DNA of 64,000 nt. It comes from Flammeovirgaceae bacterium (lineage in GTDB: Bacteria; Bacteroidota; Bacteroidia; Cytophagales; Cyclobacteriaceae). The stretch covers positions 170,409-234,408 of the forward strand of contig JACJYU010000003.1 of assembly GCA_020635915.1 (NCBI GenBank). The letters are read 5' to 3'. A program made the translations under genes and the position numbers. The notes beneath the pieces are model-generated. The model saw only the letters and a program-made list of their open reading frames with translations. It was not told the DNA's origin and did no database searches. Below are positions 8,550 through 16,909 of this stretch, in pieces; the stretch's first letter is position 1, and each line of letters opens with the position of its first letter.

Positions 8550-9206
8550 TCAAATCAATTTTTTCATCCATAACGCTGCGGTACTGGCAAGCCCCGGCAG
8601 GATATTTTGGCCGGGCACCTTGAAAGAATGGTCAGCGCCCATGAATACCGAAAGTGTGGCGGGCCGAAGTTTGGCGGTTACCCCCTTTATCAGTCCGATT
8701 TCCGCCAGCTTGTCTTTCGTTCCCTGTAAAAACAGCATCGGCACATCAACACCGTCCAAGTGGGCGGCCCTTTCCGTCCCGGGCTTTCCAATGGCATGCA
8801 GCGGAAATCCAAAAAAAACAACCCCCTTCAGGTAGGCGGGGCATTCTTTGGCCACCCGCTGGGAAACCATTCTTCCCCCAAAGGATTTCCCGCCCGCAAA
8901 CAAAGGCAAGCGCGGGTATTCCCGATGGGCAAATCCCATCATCATGGCCACTGTTTTTTCGGCTACTGCCGGTGGGTCAGGCCTTCTCCCGCCCTTTTCC
9001 ATATAAGGAAAATTATAGCGTAGGGTGGCCACCTGCATTTTCGCCAATTCTTGCGAAATGGTTTCCATAAAAACATGGCCCATGCCAGCGCCTGCACCAT
9101 GCGCCAATACCAAAAGGGCCTCGGCCTTTTGCGGCACCATGGCCAAGGCCGATACCTTGCCTGTCCTTTCGGAAACTTCAATCGATAAGGGTTTTGCCAG
9201 GGGCAT
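8550..9206 (-). CDS. Alpha/beta hydrolase of the KANL3/Tex30-like (COG3571) group
   Basis: A 218-residue soluble alpha/beta hydrolase. It shows LLVLAHGAGAGMGHVFM (oxyanion region), the nucleophile elbow GGKSFGG with its Ser, VPMLFLQGTKDKLAE with a probable Asp, and the C-terminal catalytic His in GADHSFK. This set and the short length match the KAT8-regulatory/Tex30-like bacterial proteins, whose substrates are unknown. The frame extends upstream to a TTG at 9251, but the ATG at 9206 gives the normal family start. The gap to the T9SS gene downstream is 126 bases. Confidence 0.87.
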   Translation of the reverse strand: MPLAKPLSIEVSERTGKVSALAMVPQKAEALLVLAHGAGAGMGHVFMETISQELAKMQVATLRYNFPYMEKGGRRPDPPAVAEKTVAMMMGFAHREYPRLPLFAGGKSFGGRMVSQRVAKECPAYLKGVVFFGFPLHAIGKPGTERAAHLDGVDVPMLFLQGTKDKLAEIGLIKGVTAKLRPATLSVFMGADHSFKVPGQNILPGLASTAALWMKKLI

Positions 9207-9372
9207 GGTTTTGGGGTTTTGGAAAAACAATTTCAAAAACCAATGTGCCAATGTACATCTTTTTCGCGCTGGCAGGAAACGGTACGCCCACTGGACGAGG
9301 GGAACGAAACTTTTAAATACTTTGTCTGTAAAATACTATTTAGCATTAAATTGACCTTACAACCTTGCCTGT

Positions 9373-10650
9373 ATGCACAATAATAACAAACGTGTGGCAA
9401 TCCTGGGCGGCCTCCGGATTCCCTTTGTAAAATCCTTTCAGCAATATTCACGCACCTCCAACCAGGAAATGCTTACGGCCACCCTGCAAGGCATGGTGGA
9501 CAAATACGGCCTTTCGGGCAAATTATTGGGCGATGTTGCCTTAGGGGCCGTCATGCAAAGTTCTTTTGAATGGAACTATTCCCGTGAAGTGGTCCTGGGC
9601 ACTACGCTGCACCCCAATACCCCGGCATTTAACCTGCAGCGGGCCTGCGGCACCAGCCTGGAGGCCATCAACCTTATAGCGTTAAAAATATCGGCAGGAC
9701 AAATCGAATCGGGCATAGGTGGCGGCAGCGACACCAACAGCGACCTCCCCATTATGTTCCAGCGGAAACTTGCCTGGAAACTGATCGACATCAACAGCGC
9801 AAAAAGCACCGCCCAGCGGATAGCACGCTTCCTTAAAATCAAGCCCGGTGACCTTAAGCCCTCCTACCCCGCCATCGTGGAACCGCGCACGGCCCTGTCA
9901 ATGGGGCAGCATACGGAGAAAATGGTAAAAACGTGGAAAGTAGGCCGGGAAGAGCAAGACCACCTTGCCCTTCAAAGCCACATGAAGGCAGTGGCCGCTT
10001 ATCGGAAAGGTTTCTATGAAGACATGGTCATTCCATTTAAGAACGCCACACGCGACACGATTATAAGGGAGGATACCAGTATGGAAAAACTGGCACGCCT
10101 CCACCCTGCATTTGACAAATCCCCGGCCGGTACGTTAACGGCCGGGAACAGCACCGTCTTTACGGACGGGGCAGCCGCTGTATTCTTGGGCAACGAAGGG
10201 TATGCCACCGCCCACGATTATCCCGTGCTGGCCTACTTTTCCGATTGCGAGGCAGCAGCGGTCGACTTTGTGCATGGGGCGGGGCTGTTGATGGCACCTA
10301 CCCTGGCCGTGGCCCGGTTGCTGAAAAGGAACAACCTGTCGCTCCAGGATTTTGACTATTATGAGATCCACGAAGCTTTTGCCGGCCAGGTGCTTTGCAC
10401 GCTTAAGGCATGGGAGGATGACCATTATTGCAAGGAACAATTGGGGCTAGAGAAGGCGCTGGGGCCAATAGACCGAAGCAAAATGAACGTGAAAGGTGGC
10501 AGTGTGGCTTTGGGGCATCCTTTTGGGGCCACTGGCGCACGCCTGGTAGCAACCATGGCCAAACTCCTTCACCAAAAGGGGAAAGGAAAAGGTTTGATTT
10601 CGGTATGCACGGCCGGGGGGATGGGCGTGGCGGCCATTATTGAAAAGTAA
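9373..10650 (+). CDS. Acetyl-CoA C-acyltransferase (thiolase, FadI-like)
   Basis: A 425-residue thiolase. The nucleophilic Cys92 lies in QRACGTSLEA. The catalytic His is in EIHEAFAGQV, the conserved loop is GHPFGATGAR, and the second acid/base Cys is in CTAGGMGVA near the C-terminus. Thiolases cleave 3-ketoacyl-CoA with CoA (beta-oxidation) or run the reverse condensation. The length and the N-terminal RVAILGGLRIPFVKSF are closest to the FadI/trifunctional-beta type. No FadJ partner is adjacent, so the dehydrogenase/hydratase is encoded elsewhere. The gene is convergent with ablB, whose stop lies 19 bases away. Confidence 0.93.
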   Translation: MHNNNKRVAILGGLRIPFVKSFQQYSRTSNQEMLTATLQGMVDKYGLSGKLLGDVALGAVMQSSFEWNYSREVVLGTTLHPNTPAFNLQRACGTSLEAINLIALKISAGQIESGIGGGSDTNSDLPIMFQRKLAWKLIDINSAKSTAQRIARFLKIKPGDLKPSYPAIVEPRTALSMGQHTEKMVKTWKVGREEQDHLALQSHMKAVAAYRKGFYEDMVIPFKNATRDTIIREDTSMEKLARLHPAFDKSPAGTLTAGNSTVFTDGAAAVFLGNEGYATAHDYPVLAYFSDCEAAAVDFVHGAGLLMAPTLAVARLLKRNNLSLQDFDYYEIHEAFAGQVLCTLKAWEDDHYCKEQLGLEKALGPIDRSKMNVKGGSVALGHPFGATGARLVATMAKLLHQKGKGKGLISVCTAGGMGVAAIIEK

Positions 10651-10669
10651 AATCAGTTGACAATTTGGT

Positions 10670-11503
10670 TCAAAGGTTTTTATACCACACGTTCATGCTT
10701 TCTATGCTTTCCCCTATTTGTGTGTTGTTCACCAGGGTGCCGGCAAACTCATAATCGGTACGCGCAAAGGTGGCATTCATGCCTATGGACTCTGCACGGG
10801 CGATGGTAAAAAGCGTTTTATACCCTTGCGATACCATCTCCCCTTCCATCTCCTTTAGCAGAAAATAGGAAAGGTTTTTCCCCCTGTGTTTCGGCAGGGT
10901 GGCAAAGTCGGTCATCTCTGCATTTTTGTTTTCCTTGTCCTTTTCCGCAGAGGAGGCGGCCACCAGTTTATCGTCCACAAACGCACCGAAGTAATCTATG
11001 TTTTCATCCATCGTTTTCCGGAGGTAGCGTTCATCAAAAATGGGGAAAGGGTAAACCTTAAATGCTTTTTCATATAATCCCGCCAGCGCTTCCGCGTCTT
11101 CCGCCCCCAGTGCCCGAAAATCCGCATCGGGCTTGTCCAAATCGCCTTGGTCCTTTTTTGTCAATGCCACGGCTATGTTTTTCCTGATCTTTTCCTTCTT
11201 GGAAGGTGAAAGGAACGACCGGGCAGCCCCCATAAAGCGCGACACAAAATGGGCCGGTTCCCTGCCTTTAAAAAACTTGGGAATGGTGGCCTCCTTTTTA
11301 AAATCGTTTTCAATGAAGTCTTCGACCACCCCCTCCGGCACTTTCGCAAAAATTTTGGTGTACTTTTTCATGAGGGAAAGGTCGTGCAACTTATCAATGA
11401 TCCCCGGTGCATCCTTTCCGGCCAGCTTCATCAGGTAAACCCTGTCGTTGTTGGGGCCGTGCTGGATCAACGACCCATCCAGTTTTTCAATTTTATCAAA
11501 CAT
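10670..11503 (-). CDS. ablB: Putative beta-lysine N6-acetyltransferase
   Basis: A 277-residue GNAT-type protein. The C-terminal half shows the acetyl-CoA binding region (TDFATLPKHRGKNLSYFLLK) followed by KTLFTIARAESIGMNATFA, as in AblB proteins. The N-terminus (MFDKIEKLDGSLIQHGPNND) is also typical of AblB. AblB acetylates the epsilon-amino group of beta-lysine, made by the lysine 2,3-aminomutase AblA/KamA, to give the compatible solute N-epsilon-acetyl-beta-lysine. kamA lies two genes upstream in the same operon, which supports this role strongly. The ATG at 11503-11501 overlaps the symporter stop by 8 bases (ATGTTTGA), so translation is probably coupled. A longer frame to 11572 exists but is inside the symporter gene. 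Confidence 0.9.
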   Translation of the reverse strand: MFDKIEKLDGSLIQHGPNNDRVYLMKLAGKDAPGIIDKLHDLSLMKKYTKIFAKVPEGVVEDFIENDFKKEATIPKFFKGREPAHFVSRFMGAARSFLSPSKKEKIRKNIAVALTKKDQGDLDKPDADFRALGAEDAEALAGLYEKAFKVYPFPIFDERYLRKTMDENIDYFGAFVDDKLVAASSAEKDKENKNAEMTDFATLPKHRGKNLSYFLLKEMEGEMVSQGYKTLFTIARAESIGMNATFARTDYEFAGTLVNNTQIGESIESMNVWYKNL

Positions 11504-12902
11504 TTTTCTTAAGGTAATAGACCAAGTAATAAAGGACTGCGGACAAGGCCAGCCCGAATACGGTGGCATCAAGCCCCAGGGGCAGCCCCATTTTTGAGAG
11601 GATGGCTAACAAGGTAAAACCGCCCCCGCCCACCATGCTTACGGCCGCGGCCGTGGCATCCGTTTTTTTGGAGAAGTAGGCGACCAGCGTGGGCACCAAT
11701 AGGCCGGATACCATAAACCCATAGGCCTGTAAAACGATGTCGAGCACGGATTGGAACATGCCCGCCAGCAACAACGCCAGTACCCCCACTGTCAGGGTGA
11801 CCAACTGCGACAAATTGATAATGAACTTGTCGGGAAGTTTCTTTTTAAAGAACCTCACAATGATGTCATTGGTAAAATTCCCTGACGAGGCGATCAGGCA
11901 ACTGTCGGCAGTGGACATCACTGCCGAGAAGTAGGAGGCCAGCAAAAAGCCGGACACCCCAACCGGCAATACATGGTTCAACATCAGGGGCAAGGCCATT
12001 TCCGGATCACTCTCGGGAAAAGCCACCCTCCCCAACATGCCCAGCCCCACCCCAACAAAGGCCATAAACGGGTATTCAAAAACACCGGCAATCAGGAATG
12101 CCCGTTTGGCTTCCTTTACGTCCGGGCTGGCATATACCCGTTGGTACAAGGTCATGGCTATAAACCAAATCGGAAGTATGGTGAAACCCCAATTTACCAG
12201 GGTAATGGCCGAAACGTTGGACAAACTAAAATGGGAAGCCGGCAAGGCCTTGCTAATGGCCTCCCAGCCACCAAGTTTGTAGTAGGCGAAGGGGAACCCC
12301 AGGAACATGAGCCCAAACAACAATACAATCCATTGTATGGTATCGGTGTAGATCACCGCCTTGATGCCCCCGAGCACGGTGTACAAAAGAATGACGGCCG
12401 CAATTACAAAGAGGGAAAAAGCCAGGGGATCAAAAGAGGTAATGTGGCTGAACACGCTACCGGCCGCCAGCTTGGCACCTGCCAGTATCTGCCCCCCCGT
12501 AAAACCCAGGTAGCCGATACCGGAAATCACGGCCGCGAACATGGCCACCTTGCCCCCGTATTTTACCTTCAGGAAATCAGGATATGTCAGGTAACCGGCT
12601 TGCATGTCCAATTTTTTCAATTTTGGTACCGTTAAAACTGCCGCCATCCATGCCCCTATCAGCCCGGTGAACAACAACCAACTCCCTGATAGCCCCATCA
12701 CAAAACCAAGGCCTCCCAACCCAATGGAAAAACCCCCACCCACATCGGTGGCGACAATGGATAGCCCCACATGAAACGAAGATATGGACCTCCCTCCTAC
12801 AAAGTAATCCTCATGGTTTTCGTTCTTGAAGAAGAAGTAGATGCCCACCCCTAGTATGCCGAGGAAGTACAGCGCAAAGACAACATAATCCAGCCAGTGC
12901 AA
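11496..12902 (-). CDS. Sodium:solute symporter (SSS family)
   Basis: A 468-residue inner-membrane transporter with about 13 hydrophobic segments. It starts HWLDYVVFALYFLGILGVGI after a TTG codon (12902-12900); no in-frame ATG gives a complete first helix, so TTG is the likely start. FVGGRSISSFHVGLSIVATD and the Gly-rich first helices match the SSS fold (PutP, SGLT type), with import driven by Na+. The gene lies 13 bases after the kamA stop and overlaps ablB. In the acetyl-beta-lysine context, likely substrates are lysine, beta-lysine or another osmolyte, but the sequence does not settle this. Confidence 0.9.
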   Translation of the reverse strand: MHWLDYVVFALYFLGILGVGIYFFFKNENHEDYFVGGRSISSFHVGLSIVATDVGGGFSIGLGGLGFVMGLSGSWLLFTGLIGAWMAAVLTVPKLKKLDMQAGYLTYPDFLKVKYGGKVAMFAAVISGIGYLGFTGGQILAGAKLAAGSVFSHITSFDPLAFSLFVIAAVILLYTVLGGIKAVIYTDTIQWIVLLFGLMFLGFPFAYYKLGGWEAISKALPASHFSLSNVSAITLVNWGFTILPIWFIAMTLYQRVYASPDVKEAKRAFLIAGVFEYPFMAFVGVGLGMLGRVAFPESDPEMALPLMLNHVLPVGVSGFLLASYFSAVMSTADSCLIASSGNFTNDIIVRFFKKKLPDKFIINLSQLVTLTVGVLALLLAGMFQSVLDIVLQAYGFMVSGLLVPTLVAYFSKKTDATAAAVSMVGGGGFTLLAILSKMGLPLGLDATVFGLALSAVLYYLVYYLKKNV

Positions 12903-12915
12903 ACGTGCGGGAGGT

Positions 12916-14391
12916 TTAAACGGCCATGGTCAGATGGGCAAATCCCGATGCGTTTATGGCATTTTCGATCAGGTCGTCATGCACAGACTCATCCTCCCAC
13001 ATCTTTTGCCCTTCTGGCGGCAATGAACTGATGGGGTCGAAATACAAATACAACTTGTCTTTGTCCACGCTGGGGCTCCGGTACACGCTTATTCCTGTTA
13101 CCTTGTCATAATAATCGTAGCTGTGCACGTCCCGTTTGCCCCCGCCCCCAGGGGCATCGGTGACAAACAATGGCGTGTTAAACCCTGCCGTAACACCACG
13201 CACCGCCCGCTCGATCTCTTGTGTTTTTGCCACACTGGTACGCATCTCTTCCGTGCCCTTCACCATGTCGTGTTGATAGACATAATAAGGTTGCACATTC
13301 ATGTAGGAAAGCTTTCTCACCAAATGGATCATTTTTTCCGCTGTGTCGTTCACCCCCCTGATCATTACGCTCTGGTTGCGCACGGTAACGCCCCGTTTGA
13401 ACAGCAGGTCCATGGCATCCTTTGTGATCTGGGTGATCTCGTTGGCACTGTTGAAGTGCGTGTGCAAGACCACTTCTTTGCCCATGCTCCTGCCCAGGTC
13501 CACCATATCCACCAAAGCCTCGGTCCAATCCGGGTCCGTCAATATTTTCATTGGCATGACGGCTGGCCCTTTGCTGGCAAAGCGTATCCTCCTGATATGG
13601 GGAATGTTCAACAGCATCCCGCCTATCTGGCGAATGCGGTTTGGCACCAGCATGTACGCATCGCCACCGGATACCACAATGTCTTCAATCTCGGGCCGGG
13701 AGGCAATGTAGGCAAATGCCTTGTTCCAATTGTCCGGCACAGGCTTAAAGTTCACCTTTTCCACGGCATCCGTATCGCTGCCAATGGCATAACTGCGTGT
13801 ACAGAAGCGGCAGTAAACAGGGCACACGTCCAGGGGCAGGAAAAGTGCCTTGTCAAAATAACGGTGCACCAGGCCTGTAACGGGGGAATCGTCCTGCTCG
13901 CCCAGCGAATCCAAGGTAAGCCTGGGGTGGTCCGGTTCGCGGGAAGCGCCCAAAGGTATAAATTGTATCCGCAACGGGTCGTGGTAAGGGTCGTTCCAGT
14001 CAATCAAGCTCAAAATATAAGGCGACAGCCTAAGGTTCATGGGTGCCTCGTCCATCCCATTAACGGCATCCTCAATAAATTCCTTGGAAGCCAGCCCGGT
14101 AAGGAACTCCTTTAGCTTGGCTATCTTGTGGATGGTGTTCTTGTTTTGCCACTTGGTGTCCAGGAAGGTTTCCTCACTGACGTCCTTAAAGGCAGGGATA
14201 CGCTGCCAAAATGGCCCATCCGAAAACTTGCGGTGGCCAATATCGCTGGCCGTTACCATTTTTTTGTTGGGGTCCGGGATCTCCATTTCGGCTATGGCCT
14301 CCAGGGTGTCGGTATGTGAAATTTTGTTGGGCAAATCAGCTACTTTGCTCGCCTCTTTCATGAGGGAGATTTCATCTGTTGAATAATTCAT
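12916..14391 (-). CDS. kamA: Lysine 2,3-aminomutase (radical SAM, PLP)
   Basis: A 491-residue KamA/AblA enzyme that converts L-lysine to L-beta-lysine. The radical SAM cluster motif CxxxCxxC is C190-C194-C197 (CPVYCRFC), and the PLP lysine is K419 in DAPGGGGK. Two Asp at the positions that bind the substrate epsilon-amino group in clostridial enzyme (YQHD, D375; VTDAPGG, D412) are kept. Glutamate 2,3-aminomutases have other residues there, so lysine is the likely substrate. The protein carries an N-terminal extension compared with the 416-residue clostridial enzyme. The frame continues to an ATG at 14457 inside the palindrome, but the ATG at 14391 (MNYSTDEISL) is the better start. It leads the kamA-symporter-ablB operon. 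Confidence 0.95.
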   Translation of the reverse strand: MNYSTDEISLMKEASKVADLPNKISHTDTLEAIAEMEIPDPNKKMVTASDIGHRKFSDGPFWQRIPAFKDVSEETFLDTKWQNKNTIHKIAKLKEFLTGLASKEFIEDAVNGMDEAPMNLRLSPYILSLIDWNDPYHDPLRIQFIPLGASREPDHPRLTLDSLGEQDDSPVTGLVHRYFDKALFLPLDVCPVYCRFCTRSYAIGSDTDAVEKVNFKPVPDNWNKAFAYIASRPEIEDIVVSGGDAYMLVPNRIRQIGGMLLNIPHIRRIRFASKGPAVMPMKILTDPDWTEALVDMVDLGRSMGKEVVLHTHFNSANEITQITKDAMDLLFKRGVTVRNQSVMIRGVNDTAEKMIHLVRKLSYMNVQPYYVYQHDMVKGTEEMRTSVAKTQEIERAVRGVTAGFNTPLFVTDAPGGGGKRDVHSYDYYDKVTGISVYRSPSVDKDKLYLYFDPISSLPPEGQKMWEDESVHDDLIENAINASGFAHLTMAV

Positions 14392-14409
14392 GACTTGGTT
14401 GTGTGAATA

Positions 14410-14417
14410 AAAAGATA
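14410..14417 (-). promoter_or_regulatory. Candidate -7 element TATCTTTT of the kamA operon
   Basis: Seven of eight positions match TAnnTTTG, 18 bases upstream of the kamA ATG. A half copy of the palindrome (ATGTTCT on the + strand, 14418-14424) directly abuts it. Confidence 0.45.
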
Positions 14418-14454
14418 ATGTTCTGTTTCGATGAGGTCCACATTCTATAAAATC

Positions 14455-14478
14455 CATTATGTTCTATAGAACATAATG
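14455..14478. promoter_or_regulatory. 24-bp perfect palindrome, probable MarR operator
   Basis: The half-site CATTATGTTCTA is followed at once by its exact reverse complement TAGAACATAATG. The palindrome lies 64 bases upstream of the kamA start and 47 bases beyond the marR stop. A second half-site, ATGTTCT, occurs at 14418-14424, 41 bases from the matching half, about four helix turns. A perfect palindrome of this length is the form expected of a dimeric regulator such as MarR. A terminator role is unlikely because there is no loop and no T-run. Confidence 0.75.
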
Positions 14479-14487
14479 CAAATGTAT

Positions 14488-14515
14488 GGCCTTTTCAGGC
14501 CAAAACCAAGGTTTT
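14488..14515. repeat. Two adjacent small inverted repeats between marR and kamA
   Basis: GGCC-TTTTCA-GGCC spans 14488-14501, and AAAACC-AA-GGTTTT spans 14502-14515, back to back. In transcript sense (minus strand) they follow the marR stop by 10 bases, so one may be part of a marR terminator or attenuator. Neither has a clean T-run. Confidence 0.45.
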
Positions 14516-14525
14516 CTGGGTAAAA

Positions 14526-15023
14526 CTACCCCTCTGAAGGTGGGGTTAAAGGCTCTATCGGCACATTCATGGCAATAAGGGGCGCTGCCTCCTCCCCCTC
14601 TATCTCCATGGCGGCCACAATGATGCCCAGGGCGTCCTTTATCTTCAGCTGGGTGGCTTCGGGCAAGGATTTGATCCTTTTGGCCAGTTGGTCGTGCAAA
14701 ATATCCGGGGCCTGCTTTACCACCTCGCTCCCCCGCCCGGTAATGCCGAGGTAAGTGACCCGCTTATCGCCAGATTTGGGGAGCCTTTTTACCAATTCCT
14801 TTTTTTCAAGGCGGTTCACAATGCCGGTAATGGTGCTGGAGTTGAGGCTCAGTAATTTCATCAGTTCGCCATGGGTCGACATTTTATTGGAAGCCCTGTC
14901 GATATGGCCCAGGCAGAGCAACTGAGGGATGCTTATTCCGAAATCCTTTTGCACGCGCTTGGACTCCAGGTTGATGGACCTGACGATCTTCCTGATATTA
15001 ATGAGTATGTCCAAGGTTTCCAT
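14526..15023 (-). CDS. MarR-family transcriptional regulator
   Basis: A 165-residue winged-helix regulator. The core shows helices and a recognition helix in LMKLLSLNSSTITGIVNRLEKK and the beta-wing ELVKRLPKSGDKRVTYLGIT, all standard for MarR. The chosen start is the ATG at 15023; a TTG three codons earlier is possible. It is transcribed in the same direction as kamA and ends 134 bases before it. The 24-bp palindrome in that gap is its most likely target. Many MarR proteins are released by small phenolic or charged ligands; here a lysine- or osmolarity-linked signal would make sense but is only inference. A CATCTTTG -7-like sequence at 15030-15037 lies just before its start. Confidence 0.9.
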   Translation of the reverse strand: METLDILINIRKIVRSINLESKRVQKDFGISIPQLLCLGHIDRASNKMSTHGELMKLLSLNSSTITGIVNRLEKKELVKRLPKSGDKRVTYLGITGRGSEVVKQAPDILHDQLAKRIKSLPEATQLKIKDALGIIVAAMEIEGEEAAPLIAMNVPIEPLTPPSEG

Positions 15024-15150
15024 TTCCTGCAAAGATGCTGAATGCCGGCAAACCTACATACGGTGGAATACCAAAAAATGAGGCAGGTTTTGGGCCGTCC
15101 TGCCCAACTTCCATTTTCCTTTGACCCATGGCTGGCCGGTTGAATATTAT

Positions 15151-15158
15151 TACCTTTG
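15151..15158 (+). promoter_or_regulatory. Bacteroidetes -7 element TACCTTTG
   Basis: Matches TAnnTTTG and lies 34 bases before the ATG of the ABC-F gene. A TTTG at 15120-15123 is 27 bases upstream, somewhat far for a -33 element. Confidence 0.5.
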
Positions 15159-15192
15159 CGGCCTTGTCCGGCAAAGGCCGGGCCAAAAGCCT

Positions 15193-16809
15193 ATGATCAC
15201 AACACAAAACCTCACCCTTCAATACGGAAAAAGGGTGCTTTTCGACCATGTCAACATAAAATTTGTAGGAGGGAACTGCTACGGGGTAATTGGCGCCAAT
15301 GGTGCAGGCAAGTCCACGTTTCTCAAAATCCTGGCCGGGGACGTTGCCCCAAATGCCGGCCACGTATCCGTGGAGCCGGGCAAGCGAATGGCGGTCTTAC
15401 GCCAAAACCACTTTGAGTTTGACGAAGTCCCTGTATTGGACACCGTGATCATGGGCCACAACAAATTGTGGAAATTGATGAAGGAAAAAGACGCCATTTA
15501 CGCAAAGCCGGACTTTTCCGAAGCCGATGGCGTGCGGGCATCCGAACTGGAAGCGGAATTTGCCGAAATGGACGGGTGGAATGCGGAACCCGATGCGGCA
15601 GCCCTTCTTAGTGGGCTGGGGATCGAAGAGGCCGTTCACCACTCCCTGATGAAAGACCTGAACGGCAACCAGAAGGTGCGCGTGCTGCTGGCCCAGGCCA
15701 TCTTTGGCAACCCGGACATCCTTATACTGGACGAGCCCACCAACGACCTGGACATCCACACCGTAAGCTGGCTGGAAGATTTTTTGCTGGACTTCAAGAA
15801 CACGGTGATCGTGGTGTCGCACGACCGCCACTTCCTGGACACGGTGTGCACCCACATTGCCGACATCGACTTTAAATCCATAAAACTCTATACCGGCAAC
15901 TATTCCTTCTGGTACGAATCCAGTCAATTGGCATTGGCCCAACGTGCCAGCTCCAACAAAAAGGCGGAAGAAAAAAAGAAGGAATTGCAGGAGTTCATTG
16001 CGCGCTTTAGCGCAAACGCATCCAAATCCAGGCAGGCCACCAGCAGGAGGAAATTGCTGGAGAAGATCAGCATTGACGAAATCCAGCCTTCCAACAGGAG
16101 GTACCCCGCCATCATCTTTCAACAGAAGCGTACCGCTGGGGACCAAATCCTGCACGTGGAAGGGCTCACCGCCAAAGCGGAAGACCGCCCGCTTTTTGCC
16201 AACCTTGACTTTTATGTGAATAAGGGGGACAAAATTGCCTTTCTTGGCAAAGACAGCCTGGCCATCACTACCCTGTTCAGGATACTGGCCGGTGAGGTGG
16301 CACCGGTATCGGGCACCTTCAAGTTGGGGCAAACCATCACCATGGCCTATCTGCCCAACGACAATGAAAAATATTTCCAATCCGATGACAACCTTATCGA
16401 TTGGCTGCGGCAGTTTTCAGAAGAAGACAAGGACGAAGTATATATCCGGGGCTTCCTTGGCAAAATGCTGTTCTCGGGCGAAGAGGTTTTTAAAAAGTGC
16501 AATGTGCTTTCCGGTGGGGAAAAGGTCCGGTGCATGGTGTCACGGATGATGCTGCAAGGGGCCAACCTTTTGATACTTGACGAGCCTACCAACCACCTGG
16601 ACCTGGAGTCGATACAGGCATTTAACAACGCCTTGAAAGATTTCCCCGGGACAGTGCTGTTCACCTCCCACGACCATACCTTCACCGAAACCATCGCCAA
16701 CCGCATCATCGAGCTTTCACCGAACGGGAACATCGACAAGCTGATGACCTATGATGAATATATCTCCAGCGATAAAGTAGCAGGGCAAAAGGAAGCTTTG
16801 TACGCATAG
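15193..16809 (+). CDS. ABC-F family ATPase (YbiT-like)
   Basis: A 538-residue protein with two ABC ATPase domains and no membrane segment, as in the ABC-F translation factors. The first domain has Walker A GANGAGKST and Walker B region ILILDEPTNDLD; the second has a degenerate Walker A (GKDSLAITT) but a good signature LSGGEKVR and Walker B LLILDEPTNHLD. The linker between them (about residues 260-320) is helical and charged. N-terminal MITTQNLTLQYGKRVLFDHV is typical of the YbiT subgroup. ABC-F proteins act on the ribosome E site to relieve stalls or, in some cases, give antibiotic resistance; a housekeeping role is more likely here. The degenerate second Walker A, lacking the GKS/T, is a notable feature. 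Confidence 0.93.
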   Translation: MITTQNLTLQYGKRVLFDHVNIKFVGGNCYGVIGANGAGKSTFLKILAGDVAPNAGHVSVEPGKRMAVLRQNHFEFDEVPVLDTVIMGHNKLWKLMKEKDAIYAKPDFSEADGVRASELEAEFAEMDGWNAEPDAAALLSGLGIEEAVHHSLMKDLNGNQKVRVLLAQAIFGNPDILILDEPTNDLDIHTVSWLEDFLLDFKNTVIVVSHDRHFLDTVCTHIADIDFKSIKLYTGNYSFWYESSQLALAQRASSNKKAEEKKKELQEFIARFSANASKSRQATSRRKLLEKISIDEIQPSNRRYPAIIFQQKRTAGDQILHVEGLTAKAEDRPLFANLDFYVNKGDKIAFLGKDSLAITTLFRILAGEVAPVSGTFKLGQTITMAYLPNDNEKYFQSDDNLIDWLRQFSEEDKDEVYIRGFLGKMLFSGEEVFKKCNVLSGGEKVRCMVSRMMLQGANLLILDEPTNHLDLESIQAFNNALKDFPGTVLFTSHDHTFTETIANRIIELSPNGNIDKLMTYDEYISSDKVAGQKEALYA

Positions 16810-16909
16810 CCCTGGTCAGGCCATGAGGTGGGCTTTTCGTATGTAGCCCGGTGGATTTCATTTTCTACCGCCTTATCAATATATTCACCGCGTTAAAAGA
16901 CCCAACTCC

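Noticed and set aside
8338..8571. 77-codon frame on the minus strand starting in the end of the KANL3/Tex30-like hydrolase gene
   Set aside because: It overlaps the first 86 bases of the T9SS cargo gene out of frame, its translation looks random after about 20 residues, and the spacer is better explained as the promoter of that gene.
13123..14115. 330-codon open frame antisense to kamA
   Set aside because: The opposite strand is a clear kamA with all catalytic motifs; the antisense translation is His/Gly/Val-rich without domains.
14455..14478. Palindrome read as a terminator of marR
   Set aside because: There is no loop, no GC stem and no T-run, while the position near the kamA promoter fits an operator.
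15397..16380. 327-codon frame antisense to the ABC-F gene
   Set aside because: Shadow of a well-defined ABC-F gene; no recognisable domain.
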